A stretch of DNA of 64,000 nt. Source: Annona cherimola (lineage: Eukaryota > Streptophyta > Magnoliopsida > Magnoliales > Annonaceae). The stretch is from assembly GCA_030490835.1 (NCBI GenBank), contig CM059977.1, positions 8,956,765 to 9,020,764 on the forward strand, given 5' to 3'. A program made the translations under genes and the position numbers. This document shows positions 11,462-23,804 of this stretch, piece by piece (positions within the stretch are counted from its first letter, which is position 1; each line of letters opens with the position of its first letter). The notes below the pieces were generated by a model, which worked only from the letters and a program-made list of their open reading frames with translations, did no database searches and was not told where the DNA came from.

Positions 11462-14400
11462 CTAGGGGTTTACATTGCAGTCTTCCATGTACTGGTCATC
11501 TTTTTGTAGATACTTCTTCCAGAGGCCTTTGTATGCCGGAATGCCAAGCTCAAGCCAAGGCTTCATTTTTCCATTGTAATGCAAAACGGCAGCTTTCCCT
11601 AACGCTTGCTGATCAACAGAGTAATTTTGGCCCAGTCCAGAGATGGCCCATGAATCATCCAGAGGATAAATCAAGTCCTGGAAAGTGAGCAAGACCACAG
11701 GCAAGGCACCTGCTCTCAATGAAACCTTCTTTGGGATCAATTGTCCCTGTCCATGATAAGGGAAAGTTAGAATAAGTTTACTCCCCTTGGAAATAGAAGG
11801 AGAGTCGAAACATCAAAATTCATATCATGCCAGTCTTGTTCCAGGAACTTAAGATTTGTCCAAAAAATTAGAATTCTTTTAAACATAATTGAGTCAAAGA
11901 TCTCGACAGATCATCTGTGTCATAATAGCAGCAAATGCCAAGAGATTTGTCACTGAGAATGTGGACAAAGGTATGGAATAACAAGTTAACAACAAACAAC
12001 ATCTTTTTAGGTTGAACAACTTCCCTAAGAAAATACAAAAAGAGAGGGAAAAAAAGAAAAGAAAAGAAAAAATAGTAGCATTCAAAAGAGCAAAACATTT
12101 TGCATGGCGAAAAGAAATACCAGTATCAAAGATATTGGATTCAGTGGCAGAAGAGCAGGATGATTTTAGTAAAGCCATGCACAACCAAATAAATTTGATC
12201 TCAAAAGCAGCAGCACCGTTTTTGAGCCTTGATATTGCTTATTTGAAACATTAAAGGTGTGTTTGGTTGGGGGTTAAAACTTTTGATGAAAAGTTTTTGA
12301 GATAGAAGTTGTCACATTGATAGAAAATGATGTGATATAATAGGAGTAATGATGAGAAGTAAAGAGAATAAAGTTAAAATAGATAGGTTAGTTGTATAGA
12401 TAGTTGTGTAGAAATGATTGAAAAGTAGGGTAGTTTATATAGGAAAATGTGAAAAAATAATTTAAAAATAGAATAGTTATGGAGAGTAAAAAGTTTTAGA
12501 TTGAAAAGTTTTGATTGACATGTTTATATCCCAAACAAACACACCCTAAGAGTTATTTGTATTTAAATGGTGTTTACTTACTTGGAGCAGCCTTCGGTAA
12601 GTTTCAGTAACCTTAAGCTCCCTCCACCTTTTCAAGTCAATGACATTCAGTCCAGACATCCAAGCACACGCGTTGTCATTCACATTTTCACCTCTTAAGT
12701 AACTTTTCATCTGGCCGAGCCTCACATCACAAAATTCCACTGCACCATTTACTTTTCCTTGCATGTCAAGGCTCCACAATGGCGACAGGTCACGTTGTAC
12801 AACCACATCGTCACCTAGAACTATCACTCTTTCCAAATTTTGGAATATTTCTGGAAGGAAAAAGTGTGCAGGGCTAAAGACAGAAAGGTATTCAGTTCTC
12901 ATATGGGTGGCAGACATTTGTTCGGTACTCCGAACAGAAACACGAAACTCATCAGAAAATGGTATGTGGGCTATATCTGAATCTCCCACGTCCTTCAAGT
13001 TCAGCTCTTCTATATTCAGTACATGAATGGTTGCATTCTCAAAGAAGTTCCGCAAAAACCAATGCTTCATTGCGACAAAATTCTCTCCATCTGTGATAAG
13101 ATGAAATACCAGCTTCTCTGTTTCCTGCAAAATTAGATACTGGTCATTGCCTAGCAAACTCAAGACTTTGGTTCAGAACCCACAAAGAAGGCCAGAAGAA
13201 GAAGACAGAAGAAAGAGGAAACAACATACTTCAGAATGCACAATAGTGGAGTTTATAACAACAGATGCTGCAAGTATGTTGCGGGAGAAAATAATGTAGT
13301 GGTAGAAAAATGGAAAATCTTGTTTGTCCTCATGGAACAAATCCACTTTGTCAGGGTGAGATCTGAAAAATTCTACTGTCAATCTCATTGAAAGACAATG
13401 GTGACTTTTGGGCATTGTCTGAACAGCAAGTTGATACAGGAAAGCACTCTGTTTCATGTGGAAGTGAGCCTCATCCTGTGTCAGATCAACCAACTGTGCA
13501 AATTTCTTCACAACATTGTTGCAATCCACTGGTAAAAATTTTGCTTGGGCGATAACTGCTTTCATCTTTTTCCGCTTCACTTCAACGCTGACAAAATTAG
13601 GTAAAAAAACAAATTTTCATTATTTCTGAAAGCCACAATGAAATTAATGCTGCATTCATGTTACTCTAAATTTCTACTAGAACTTTATTTTGTTCATATT
13701 GTATTTTCTAAAAGTTCCAACCTAATACAACAGGTTGCAGATATGCTTCCGTCTTTTATTTTTAGTAGTTCTTAAATATATAAACAAATATTCATTAAAG
13801 TGTATTTATTTATGATGCCAAAAATCACTTGGAAACTTAAATTTTGTTAAAAAAAATTGTTACAATTTGAGAGTGAATATAGAACAATTAAATTTTGAAA
13901 TGAATATATAGCATGTGAATATGTAACCACTAAATTTTGAAATGAATATATGCAACAATCAAATTTTGAAAATGAAAAAGTAGTATATAAAAATTTTCAA
14001 AGTGATTTTTGGCATCAAAAATAAATAAATATTTATGAATAATACGACTGGTTTAAATTTTTTTTTAAAAAAAATTTATGACTGAAGTCAAATGCACAAT
14101 TACAAGGTTGAAAATTCTTCAAGAAAATTGACCATGATATATGTAATTCATTAAAAAGAATTGACCATGACATGTGTGTGCGCAATCCTATATAATAAGG
14201 GGTATTTTCCTCACTTCAAACTACGGCGATTCTTTGGACATTAACAACAGGATGACAGCCTAATAAATCTAAGAGAAAAGGAATTTATCAAGACAGCAAA
14301 TTGAGACATAATATATCAATTGAGGTGTGGAAGTACATAGAGAATATAGATATAAATTGGTTAACAAACTTCTTTAATAAGATTATAAGAACAAAGGTAA

Positions 14401-17400
14401 TGCTAAATAAATGGGGACTTCAGTCCGATGCAGCTAAATGCACGAGAGAAACCATATCTGGTTCATTTACATATTTTTAAAAAATTCTGTTTCTTTCACA
14501 AACTGTTACTTTAGGTGTATCTAATTTATATACCAAGTTCTATCATTTTTAATGAGAAGTGATCCTGTTAGTCCGGGCTAAGCAAATATCTCGCTTAGCC
14601 CATCCCAAAAACTCATTTACAACAACTTTTTTTCTTTTTTCTTCATACACTTATTTATCTTAATGTATTTAACATATAAACCAGGTTTTACCATTTTTAA
14701 ATATATGTATATATATTTTTTAGATTTTTAAAGATAGGGGTGTTTTTGATATATATATATACACACACACACACACATATAGATGTTTAAAAATCTCAAA
14801 ATATATATATAGACATTATCTAAAAATGATAAAACTTGGTTTATATGTTAATTACACTTAGATAAACAGGTACATGAAAAAAGTTTTTAAAAAAAATTAT
14901 TATAAGTTTTTTGTGGTGGACTAAGTGCGGCATTTGCTTAACCCGGACTAACAAGATCATTCCTCTTTTTTAATATTTATACTTTTTATAAACTTCAAAT
15001 ATCGGAGGCCTTGGAGTTTGGAATTCATAAAAAAATATACATACACATCTCCAAAAATAGTAAACTTGATACGTGAATTAAGTACACCTAGAATAACAAT
15101 TTTTAAAAAAAATTAAAATAAAAAATATGTAAATGAGCTAGATGCATGGGAGTGACCATGCACCCGACTTTATAGGCTTTATAGAATCATTAAATGGAGA
15201 AAATGTACTACAGTATCAATCTACAAAAATATGGAAGATATTCAAAATTGGTGCAAATAATTATGGACTAAAACTAATAAGTCATACAATAAATCTTTAA
15301 AAATCTTTAAGAAAGAGTGGTTGAATAAAGACTAAGATGAGAAACAAATGTCTTTGAAAATTAATTTGGTTTTATATCAAGAAGATCAATCACTTAAGTC
15401 ATCTTCTTACTTTGACAATTATTTGAGAAGTGTACGAAAAAAGAGAACATTTTTATTTTATTTAGAAAAAGCATATATAGGATTCCCAGAAAATTAATAT
15501 TGAAGGTGCTGAAAAAGAAAAAGAAAAAAATCAATGGATGTATTGATATCATTAGAGATGTGTATGACGGGACAATAGCAAATGTAAAGGCCATGAGTGG
15601 AAATGTGAGTGATTTTCCGATGTCAATAGGTTTGCATCAAAGCTCAACCTTAAATCTTTGCTTTTTACTTTAGTTACAGATAAATCTATAAATATTCACA
15701 AGAAGAAGAACCCCGGTGCATCTTATTTGCATATGATATAGTCCTAATAGATGAAACAAGAGAAGCAAACTTGAAATTAACTAAGTGAAAATATGCTCTA
15801 AAATCTAATGGCTTTAAAATTAGTCGAACAAAAACTAAATATACAAAATCCAACTTTAATAATAACGAGCACATAGATGTAGAATCAATTAAGATTTTAG
15901 ATCAAGTAGTACCAATAACTAATCACTTTCATTACTTAGGACTAATAGTTTAAGAAAATGGAGAAATTGAGTAGTATCCAAGCAGGATGGAGGAAATGAT
16001 GAAATGCTTTGGGAATTAAATAAAAAGGAAAATTTTGTGAGACAACAATTAAACCAACTATGCTTATGGGGCTAAATGTTAGCAATTAAAGAACAATATA
16101 TATATACACACACATACATAGAATAAGTATAGCAGAAACGAGAATGTTAAGGTGAGTGAGTGGTAAAACAAGAAAAAATATAATTAAAAAAGAAGAAATT
16201 CAAGATATCTAAAGGAAAAGCAAACTATGGTAGTTTAGACATGTTAAATGGTGTCCTGCAATGACATAGATTAGAAGAGTTGAGTTTACTTCAACAGAAG
16301 GCTGTAAAAGAATGAGAGAAAAACCACAAAAAGGTTAATATAAGTAATTAAAGAAGATATGAAGATGTTAGAGAGTACTGAAAAGATAGTTCATGATCAT
16401 AAAGAATAGTGCAAAAGTATCCATGTAGATGCCCTCACATAGGTGAAAAGCAGCCTACGATGATAATGGTGATGATGAAGAATTCGAATGGTGGGATCTG
16501 ACAATTGTCGTCACTTACTTGTGGGGAAGATTCGCATCGGTGGTGGCATCACTTAGCATGCGCTCAAATTCTTGAATGTTAGATTTCATATCACGGGACA
16601 ATTTATCTTGTTTTGGAAGTTTCGCAATGCTTGGAAAGTAAGCTCTTGCAATGAAAAGCTGGTCCTTCAGCTTCTTCACCATTGAATCTTTCATATCTTC
16701 TTTATGCTCTTCACACCAAAGGCAGTAACTTCCAAATTCAAGTTGGCAAGTTTTGGGAGTTTCATCATGGCTTAAGCCACTGCCATCAATTCCAGCAACA
16801 TCAGCACTCTTATCCATCTAATAACATTGCAGAAAATGAACGGTATTTTGTGAGCCCTTAGAGTTGGATTCAGGAAGCAAATTTTAAAAGAACACCACAG
16901 ACTGTGATCATAGGTAGCAGATGATGGAACCTTTGCAACTAAGACAGACTTACATTCCCGGAAGGGGGAAGCTTCATATTTGCTTCTAGAATGGAACCTG
17001 AGTTTTGTGAATTAGTGTCAAAGACATGCTTTAAAGTTCTAAAATAAAAGCAAAAGAGGAAGTCCAATGTCTAAAATTGCTTACCTTTAGAGACAAAGAA
17101 GTGATTTTCTTCTGCTGCAACATTCATGAAACCAGTTCCCTTGTTCTTGTTATCCGCTTCTGTGGACAATCTATCTATTACATCCTGGTACATAAACAAT
17201 CAGGGGATGCTTAAAATTCTACTTCAGCCAAGCTGATAAGATAGTCTATATTCCGAAAAGATCAGCAGCAAAATGCCAATTGGTTTTTGGTTATTTGTCA
17301 ACAATCACTGCCAAGGATAGGCTATCATGAAATGACATTGGCCAAAAACATGGGACAAGCAGATCATGAGTACATAGGTGATAGACATTCCTGCTTCTGG

Positions 17401-20400
17401 AAAATGAGGGCAGCCGATAATCACTTTTGGAGCTATGAACACGCACTCCAGAGGATTGTATAGAAAACATGCTGGCAAATATGTATTGCTTGAAAATATA
17501 AATCGCATGCTTGATATATGTGCACATTAGTAGATTGACACATGTCGGGTGCTTCAAGATAGGGAGTGTTGTGGCAGGAGAAGATCATATTTTCAGGAAA
17601 AAATGACGTGTGTGAAGAGAACAGCAAACAGTGCGATGATAAACTATTTTGCACCATCCTCTAGCTCATATTCTTAAAAGAACAAAATTATCCTTTTCAG
17701 ACGCATCTATTCCATTTTTTTGGGTAATCATGCAATATTTTGTTGAGAAACTAGACATGGAGCTCTGATAATGACAGCTAATTTTTGCTAATGATTTGAC
17801 GCAATGAAAGAGTATAGAAAGTTATCTAGAGGGCATTCATTCTACATATGACATTCGGTTGCAGAAATATATGGATTCAGCTAACCCACCCAACCAAATA
17901 GTCATCAGCAAGCTTGCCAAAAATTCATTGGTTACTTCACATCACCCAAGAAAAGCATGAAACCAGTAAATGTAATCAAATACTAGAGTTTCAGCAGCCA
18001 AAAAATTGAAAGATTGTCAGGCAGTTTCGCAGGAATGTGTCTGATTTGTGGATTTGAGCCAAGAATTTGGATTTCTAAAAAGTCTACAGTGGCAGCATGG
18101 AATACTTTAAATGAGATGCATAGAAGGATTTGACTTTGGGAAGCCAAAAGGGGATGCATGTGGTTGCCTGCTGGAAAGCAAATCCATGTTGAGTTGTACA
18201 AAACGCTGAATTTTGCAGTGTTGTGGACCACTGTGGAGATTTTTGGTCTGTAATTATGGAACAGCAGAATGGAGCATTGTGGAAAGCTTCTAGGCCATTT
18301 TACTGGTAGATGATCAACAAGCAGAGCGTTCTTTACATAGCATGAGTGGGGATTTCATCTACAGGTTCATGGAGAGGAGTTGAAATTAAGAGCTGCCGAT
18401 TGAATATTGGGTGTTTCCATCTTTGTCCATGAATACTTACTTCTTTGATCTCTTTTTTCTCTTGAACGCACTCTAACTAAGCCCTTTAGGGAAGAGCTCA
18501 ACTCGTCGATGAAAAATTCAAAGTACCACAGCATCAGAAAACAAAAAGGTGGTAAAACTATATCAAAGAAATAAAAGCCTAACACAGGAGAATGGAAGTC
18601 TGCTTCACCCAAAATGGTGCAGGTTACATTCAAGATGGGTTCACACTAGTTGCATGATGGCATAAAGCATGAGAAGCACACAAATGCTATGGGACTGTAA
18701 AGCCAGCCTAACATCATTCAGGAATGAAATCGCACAGATTCCAATCAACACCACGACCAAGCGTTAGAGCCAAACAACTGCCAAAAAACTACTTCAGCAG
18801 TCTTTCAGGCCCTGCCTACGAAGCAGACTGATTATCAAGAAGAGTAATAATTGACAGCATGACCACCTAGAGAAGCATCTATTGGAATTTGCAGACATCC
18901 TGCATGTTGAGGTTCAGAATTTATGCATGCTCTCTTCTCCAGAAAATGTTCCAGGTAAGTCGTCCACAAAATTTATTATTCATGCCCCACTTGGAAGTCT
19001 GTGGGCAGGGCAGTGATCCAAAATGAGGGTATTAAATGTGCTCCATCAAAAAGAACCTCAATATAAATAACAATATGAACAGTCTTGATAGCATAAAAAT
19101 GATAGTAGCCCCTATAGAAACTAATAGCTATCACTATGATTCTTGCATCTTCATAATAACTTGGTATTATGAATGCTTTTGGGCTCAACGATAACATTAC
19201 CAGCAAATTTGGTACCTGTGGAGTGAGAGGACCAGTGTAGTTTCAAGTTTAGGGCGTAAATTTTATTTAAAGAAACTTCTTATATCCAAAAAATCCACAA
19301 TAGATTTTTAATGGCAGTGTTATCCCTATCTCTCTGTGTGTGCTTATTGAAAAGGCAAATGTGTGGGAAGGATGGTATCATCCTGCCAATCATAGTAGCA
19401 CGTCACAAATTTTTTTTCCCATGTGTCCCATATGAATCTTCTTTGATTGAGCAAACGAAAACCTACAATGCCAAAAAGGCCAAATAGAACAGACAAAATA
19501 TCCTGAAAAATCCTTGATCAAGACTCCAAGCGATATTTTGATGAAAGGATGCAATCACTATTACCATCTAGGCCTTCTCATAACTTATTGTGTCCATCTA
19601 TCATGTTCATTAATAGATGTAACCAACAGAACTTTAGAAATCCCACCACTTTCAAGCTTTCCAGTTCCCCTCATACAGATTCTTCAACTTGAGAAACTAA
19701 CTCCTTAGCCCAGTACTAGAACACGAGGCCTTCTCTTATTTTACCATTCATTGATAATCAATTCAATTGGATGCATTAATTTGTAATTCTATCATTTCTC
19801 ATCCAATAGCCTATTCATCTCAACACCCTTTGATGTAGGACGAAGATAGAAGGAAGAGACAGAAAAAAAAAAAAAAAAGAACAAAGAGAAAAGATAAGAA
19901 TAAGAACAAGTAGAAGAAGAACAAGAAAAACACTTGTTTATAATTCTCAAAATAGATACTCTTTAGAGCTTACGATGGTGGTACTTATAGAAGAACTCAC
20001 CTTATTTTAGCAACATTTATCAAAGATCTAATCTTTTAGAAAAAGAAATTGCATATTTTAAGTAAATTTCTAGAAGAAGTAGACTTAAAATAGATACAAA
20101 TTTATTCTAAACATGTTCTTAGATATTCTAGGAGATCTTGTAAATATTCTAACAAATCGAAAATAGAAATAAACGTCCTAAAACAATCTAAACACCAATT
20201 TATGAAAATATCTTCATGTCCTGCATTATTCTCTCTGAACTGGGGGGGAAAAAACTCGTCCTTGAGTTTTGCAGTGAATTTTCTTCAACTTCGATGAGAA
20301 GTAACAGTGTAATTCAACGCTTTGAAATGACATCTAGTTAGTCGACTATGGCCTTGTCATCAAAGTTGCAACTTCTGTTCTAAATGAGCTTTCTGAAATT

Positions 20401-23400
20401 TTTGAAGTTACTGCAATCTTTATATTTTTCTAAAAATGGTCCTTTTTGAAATTTCTAAAAATTGAGGGAGACTTCTAATTTCAAAAACGTCAGAGGCCTT
20501 TTGTAATTGCTGAATTGTCTAGGACAGTACTGCAATTTTTTTGGAAACTGAGGAGCAGTTTTGCAAATTTTCAGAAATTGTGAATAGATTTTCCAAATAT
20601 CAGCAAGCAAAGGGACTTCTAGAAGTATTTGGTTTGTGCTTTTTGAAATTTTCTGAATCAATGATGTCTTAGCAAAAGCTAGCAATTGGAAGGGCTGGTT
20701 TGAAAATCTCCAAAAGTTAGATGGCAACTTGTCCTCAAGGCAGCACTGGAAGCAAGCTGAAATTTCCACCAAGTTCTAGAATTTGTCTGCATAAAGTTGT
20801 GAAAGTGAAGAACAGAAACCCTATGGAAGAATCAATGTTGCTGCATCAATGGAGTTAATGAAAAGAATTGCACTAACTTGACAGATTTCAGCGACGGGCC
20901 TGAAGCATGGTTGGTTGTAGAAACTAGTATGTGGAAATAAAAATTCACCAAGGTTTGCTCTGATTCCAAATGACATAGGATGGGTAAAGAGGAAGATAGA
21001 AAAAAGAGAAAGGAACCTCTAGAGAGACGACAAGAGAAGAAAGAAGATAGAAAGAGTAGAAGAATAAGGAAAAATATAAGAAAAAGAGAAGTAGAAAAGA
21101 AAACCAGAGGAACACTAGTTTATAATTCTCAAAATTGATGCTCTTTATAGCTTACAAGGGTGATACTTATAGGAGAACATGTCACCTTATTTTAGCAATA
21201 TTTATTAAAGATCTAATTTTTTTAGAAAAAGAAATTGCATATTTTAAATAAACTTTTAGAAAAAGTAAACTTAAAATAGACACAAATTTATTCCAAACAT
21301 ATTCTAAGATATTCTAGGAGATCTTCTAAATAATCTAACAAATTCAAAATAGAAATAAACATCCTAAAACAATCTAAACCCAATTTATGAAAATATCTTC
21401 ATGTCCCGCATTACCCTTTCAGCTATTGGTCATCCAACAAACATGATTCTTGAACAAAGCATGTAGTTTTATGAGATGCTTATATATATGCTCTTGTGTG
21501 TCTAGTACTGCTCTCTGGAATCCGCAAGCATGACAACCTGATGTCAAAGTTTGTTGTATATCAAAATAACTTCGGACCCTTCCTCATTATTGTTTCAATA
21601 TCCATATTACCATAATCAAGTGTCTATTTATATATCATTGTAGCTCTAATATCAAAATTATTATGTTGTAAGGAACATAGCTCATATCACACCCTTTCAT
21701 GTGGCAATGTAGATGTGCAGAACCCATTTTTTAAGAAGAACAGGCCAGCAAAAGGATATTTTAAAAGTTCAAAACCTGAGCAAACCCTTGTGAGACCTTG
21801 CATTGGCAATTGGCAGGTCTTGAATCCAGAGCTTAAGCCCACACAATCGCATTTCCTCAATGCTTTTTCTGACATTCCAGCCTTCAATGCAAACACACTC
21901 CTAACTATTGCTGTTTTTCATTTCCAACACGTACTGAAAGAAGCTTTCCAAATCACTTTCACTGCATGCTATGCTGCAGCTGCACCTTGCTCCTTGAATT
22001 ATGTTCATTCTAGTTCTATATATCTGAATTTCCCCCACATTCATCAAGCTCAGTAGCTCAAGCAAATCAATGAAAAGGTAATTCCTTGATTGACCAACAC
22101 TTTGTACTAATAACAATGGGCACGAGGCAGTAGAAAGACAAAATCCAGCTATCATACTAACTGACACAGTGACAAAACCATGTGTTAAGTGAGATGAATG
22201 AATATATATGCATACAGGCCCATTTGATGATTAACCAAAATGCAAAGAGTCCATGTCATTTTGATATCAACTGTTTTATCATTGTACTAGAAATAATTTC
22301 AATTTTGGGTGGGCCATACCTGCTCTAAGATTTAACTTGTGTAAATCATGAAAAGCACTTAGATCCATACATAGATGCATTAAAATGACATAATACTTCA
22401 TAGAATCATTTATAACATAGGAATGATATTGTAGACAGTTTAGATGTTGAATCAACAACTTTAAAATTGATATATAAATCAAATGAGTTTATTATGGGTA
22501 GTTGTGTATAAATGATTAAAAACTAGGGTAGTTTATATAGGAAGATATGAATAAATAATTTTAAAAATGAGGTAATTGTGGAAAGTAAAAAGTTTTAATT
22601 GAATACATATATACAGAAAAAAGATTAATCCGGAGATATAATGTGCATGCTCAGAGCAATGATGTATAACATGGTGTTGTGGAAGGAACCTTAGGAAGTT
22701 GTGGCCCGAATCTCTTAATAAGGTCATCCACGTGCTTCGAAGAATCGTCCTGTTAGCAAGGAAGTTGCCATTCACTGAATTACGCATATACTTCCACGAT
22801 ATCTCAAGAACAGGAAGGGAAAAAAAAACCATAGCGAGTACCTCCGACTGATTCACCGAATCGGTACCATCAGGCGGATCAAAAATCCTCAGGCGATTAT
22901 CCTAATTTTCAACCCGGAACAAACAAAAACATAAATGAAAACCAGGAGCAACCAAAATTCCGATATTCGTAACAACAAGCATAATAACAGCATTCAGCAA
23001 ATTCAAAACCATACCGAAGCGATTCTACGACCTTCAGTTCCGTAACCTACTGAAAAGAACGAGAACAACACCAAAAAGAAGAAAATGCATCAGACAGCTC
23101 AGCTCAAAGACTTCAGGAAAAAAACGAATTCAGAGTCCGAAAACCGCAAGCTCAGATCCGGGACACTCCCCGCCAGCCCAATTCGGCGCTAGCAATCCCG
23201 ATCCGACCGTCGGAATGCGTCAAAACAACGCGGAAACGAGGAATTGAGGCAATGCGGGTAGATCCGGGGGGATCCCGTGCGGTTTTCGGCGCGGATCTGG
23301 AGAGATCTCGAGTATAGGGTTGGGGATCTTACCGAACTGAGAGCGGTTGTTGTGAGGACCGAAAATGAAAGAGAGAGGCACTGTCATGGAGAGGAAAACG

Positions 23401-23468
23401 AGAGCAAGAACGAGAATCACGAGCCCTCTCCATCCCCTTTTCACAGGAATGGAAACAGACCCCTTCAT
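11462..23468 (-). CDS. GAUT7: GAUT7-type galacturonosyltransferase family protein (GT8)
   Basis: Ten exons, read leftward: 23468-23333, 23049-23015, 22901-22842, 22749-22690, 17184-17085, 16997-16954, 16817-16519, 13587-13230, 13124-12582, 11746-11462. Phases agree throughout and give 639 residues (Arabidopsis GAUT7 is about 620). Residues 1-15 are cytosolic and 16-38 form a membrane anchor (type II Golgi topology); a variable stem follows, then FGSYCLW, FPVDCNN-like and FHMKQS blocks, and the GT8 domain from about 320. In Arabidopsis GAUT7 tethers catalytic GAUT1 in the Golgi to make homogalacturonan and lacks detectable activity itself. Here the DxD region reads G468-D-D-VVVQRD, with Gly where paralogues have Asp; HYNGKMKPW is at 601-609. 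The start is the Met of MKGSV at 23468; an in-frame Met 22 codons upstream is judged 5' UTR. Introns 4 (5.5 kb) and 7 (2.9 kb) carry transposons. Confidence 0.93.
12255..12546 (+). repeat. Tourist-like MITE, copy 2, in GAUT7 intron 9
   Basis: Starts GGTGTGTTTGG and ends CAAACACACCC. Interior is nearly the same as copy 1 (2016-2307) and in the same orientation. It sits 36 bases from the splice donor of exon 9, apparently without disturbing it. Confidence 0.75.
13789..14036. repeat. Small foldback MITE in GAUT7 intron 7
   Basis: The left arm GATGCCAAAAATCACTTGG and the reverse complement of the right arm GATGCCAAAAATCACTTTG match; the arms extend outward through ATTTATTTA words and ATTCAT. The core repeats AAATTTTGAAATGAATATA-type words. 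About 250 bp, non-coding. Confidence 0.6.
14418..15172. repeat. Outer MITE inserted in the LINE
   Basis: The left part (GATGCAGCTAAATGCACGAG, TTCATTTACATATTTTT, TTAGGTGTATCTAATTTATA) matches the reverse complement of the right part (GGGTGCATGGTCACTCCCAT, CTCATTTACATATTTTT, CTAGGTGTACTTAATTCACG). The LINE reading resumes on the far side. Ends are approximate; no clean target duplication found. The terminal CATGCAT words link it to the MITE at 24664-24901. It contains the inner element at 14554-14965. Confidence 0.6.
14554..14965. repeat. Mutator-like foldback MITE, copy a (nested)
   Basis: 412 bp with ends GAGAAGTGATCCTGTTAGTC and reverse complement GAGGAATGATCTTGTTAGTC. Arms continue through GGGCTAAGCAAAT. 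Flanks are 9-bp near-duplications, ATTTTTAAT on the left and TTTTTTAAT on the right. A relative lies at 25791-26180. Nine-base duplications with long inverted arms are typical of Mutator-like elements. It interrupts the outer MITE, whose halves match each other on either side. Confidence 0.75.
19832..20228 (-). repeat. LTR (3' LTR in element orientation)
   Basis: Left direct repeat of the short LTR element. It contains a long A-rich tract around 19860-19930 and shares about 300 bp of clear similarity (for example TTTATAATTCTCAAAAT and GATATTCTAGGAGATCTT) with 20971-21413. Confidence 0.75.
20971..21413 (-). repeat. LTR (5' LTR in element orientation)
   Basis: Right direct repeat of the short LTR element. 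It is longer than its partner because of an expanded AG-rich stretch around 20990-21110. Confidence 0.75.
22335..22600. repeat. Two joined MITE fragments in GAUT7 intron 4
   Basis: 22335-22480 carries the words of the foldback family seen at 41.4-42.6 kb (ACTTAGATCCAT..., ATCATTTATA..., GTTTAGATGTTGA). 22495-22600 carries the 3' half of the Tourist-like MITE (GTAGTTGTGTATAAATGATT ... AAAAGTTTTAATTGAA). Both are truncated. Confidence 0.5.
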
Positions 23469-23515
23469 CTCCGCCTTTTCTTCCTGTTCCCCGCCTCCAC
23501 CTTCCCCTCCCCCCC

Positions 23516-23522
23516 TTTTATA
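23516..23522 (-). promoter_or_regulatory. Candidate proximal TATA box of GAUT7
   Basis: TATAAAA on the minus strand 48 bases upstream of the chosen ATG. If used, the 5' UTR would be only about 20 bases. A second candidate (TATAAAAG at 23797-23804) gives a more usual leader of about 300 bases. Confidence 0.3.
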
Positions 23523-23796
23523 CACTACCACCACGACGCCGGCCTCTGGCTCTTGCCCGGCCTCTTCTTCCTCCTACTCTATGACCTCCGTATGCCTACG
23601 AGTCTACCAATGTATTTCTCCTTCACTCGTTTTCCAGCGCTCATGGAGAACGAAAGGCAGATAACGAGCGAGAGGGAATGAGTGAGAAAAGAAAGGAGAA
23701 AAAGAAGCCTTGCAATAACATAAAACAGGGAGAGCAATCCGACAGTGACACTTCTTTTTATTTTCATTTTCTCGGTACCCTTTGTTTTACTTTATA

Positions 23797-23804
23797 CTTT
23801 TATA
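23797..23804 (-). promoter_or_regulatory. Candidate distal TATA box of GAUT7
   Basis: TATAAAAG on the minus strand, with a transcription start expected near 23770. The downstream sequence to the ATG is rich in C, T and A with AGGAGGAAG words, as in many plant leaders. Choice between this and the proximal box cannot be settled from sequence. Confidence 0.4.

Larger units (their letters stand above)
14220..16481 (+). mobile_element. Decayed RTE-like LINE in GAUT7 intron 7 (antisense)
   Basis: Broken reverse-transcriptase segments appear in order on the plus strand: ISIEVWK and WLTNFFNKII (14290-14400), VSIYKNMEDIQN (about 15208-15245), LISHTI, then DVYDGT...GLHQSSTL (15550-15650), a decayed LFADDIVL-like block (about 15725-15755), SRTKTKY-like and FHYLGLI blocks (15820-15950), and the C-terminal KMREKP / DVPSHR-like remnants to 16440. 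It ends in GATGATAATGGTGATGATGA, like the short tandem tails of RTE LINEs. Many frameshifts and stops make it inactive. The coding block is split by a MITE at 14418-15172. The 3' end lies about 40 bases from the exon 7 donor of GAUT7. Confidence 0.75.
19832..21413 (-). mobile_element. Short non-coding LTR retrotransposon (TRIM/LARD-like)
   Basis: Two direct repeats of about 400-440 bp (19832-20228 and 20971-21413) flank 742 bp of internal sequence without pol genes. Minus orientation is set by a primer-binding site at 20957-20968 (TGGAATCAGAGC, near initiator Met-tRNA) two bases from the end of LTR 20971-21413, and by a purine-rich AGAGAGAA before the other LTR. LTR ends are TAATGC...CATCA on the minus strand, with 5-bp target duplication CCCTT at 19827-19831 and 21414-21418. 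The LTRs differ at many sites and in length, so it is old. It lies in GAUT7 intron 4 in the same sense as the gene. Confidence 0.8.
17185..22689 (-). other. Intron 4 of GAUT7
   Basis: A 5.5-kb intron with donor GTTCCT and acceptor ATGTACCAG. It contains the short LTR element at 19832-21413 and a repeat tail at 22335-22600. The rest (17185-19800, 21420-22330) is AT-rich with no convincing coding segment; the short open frames on both strands lack homology that I can recognise. Confidence 0.7.
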
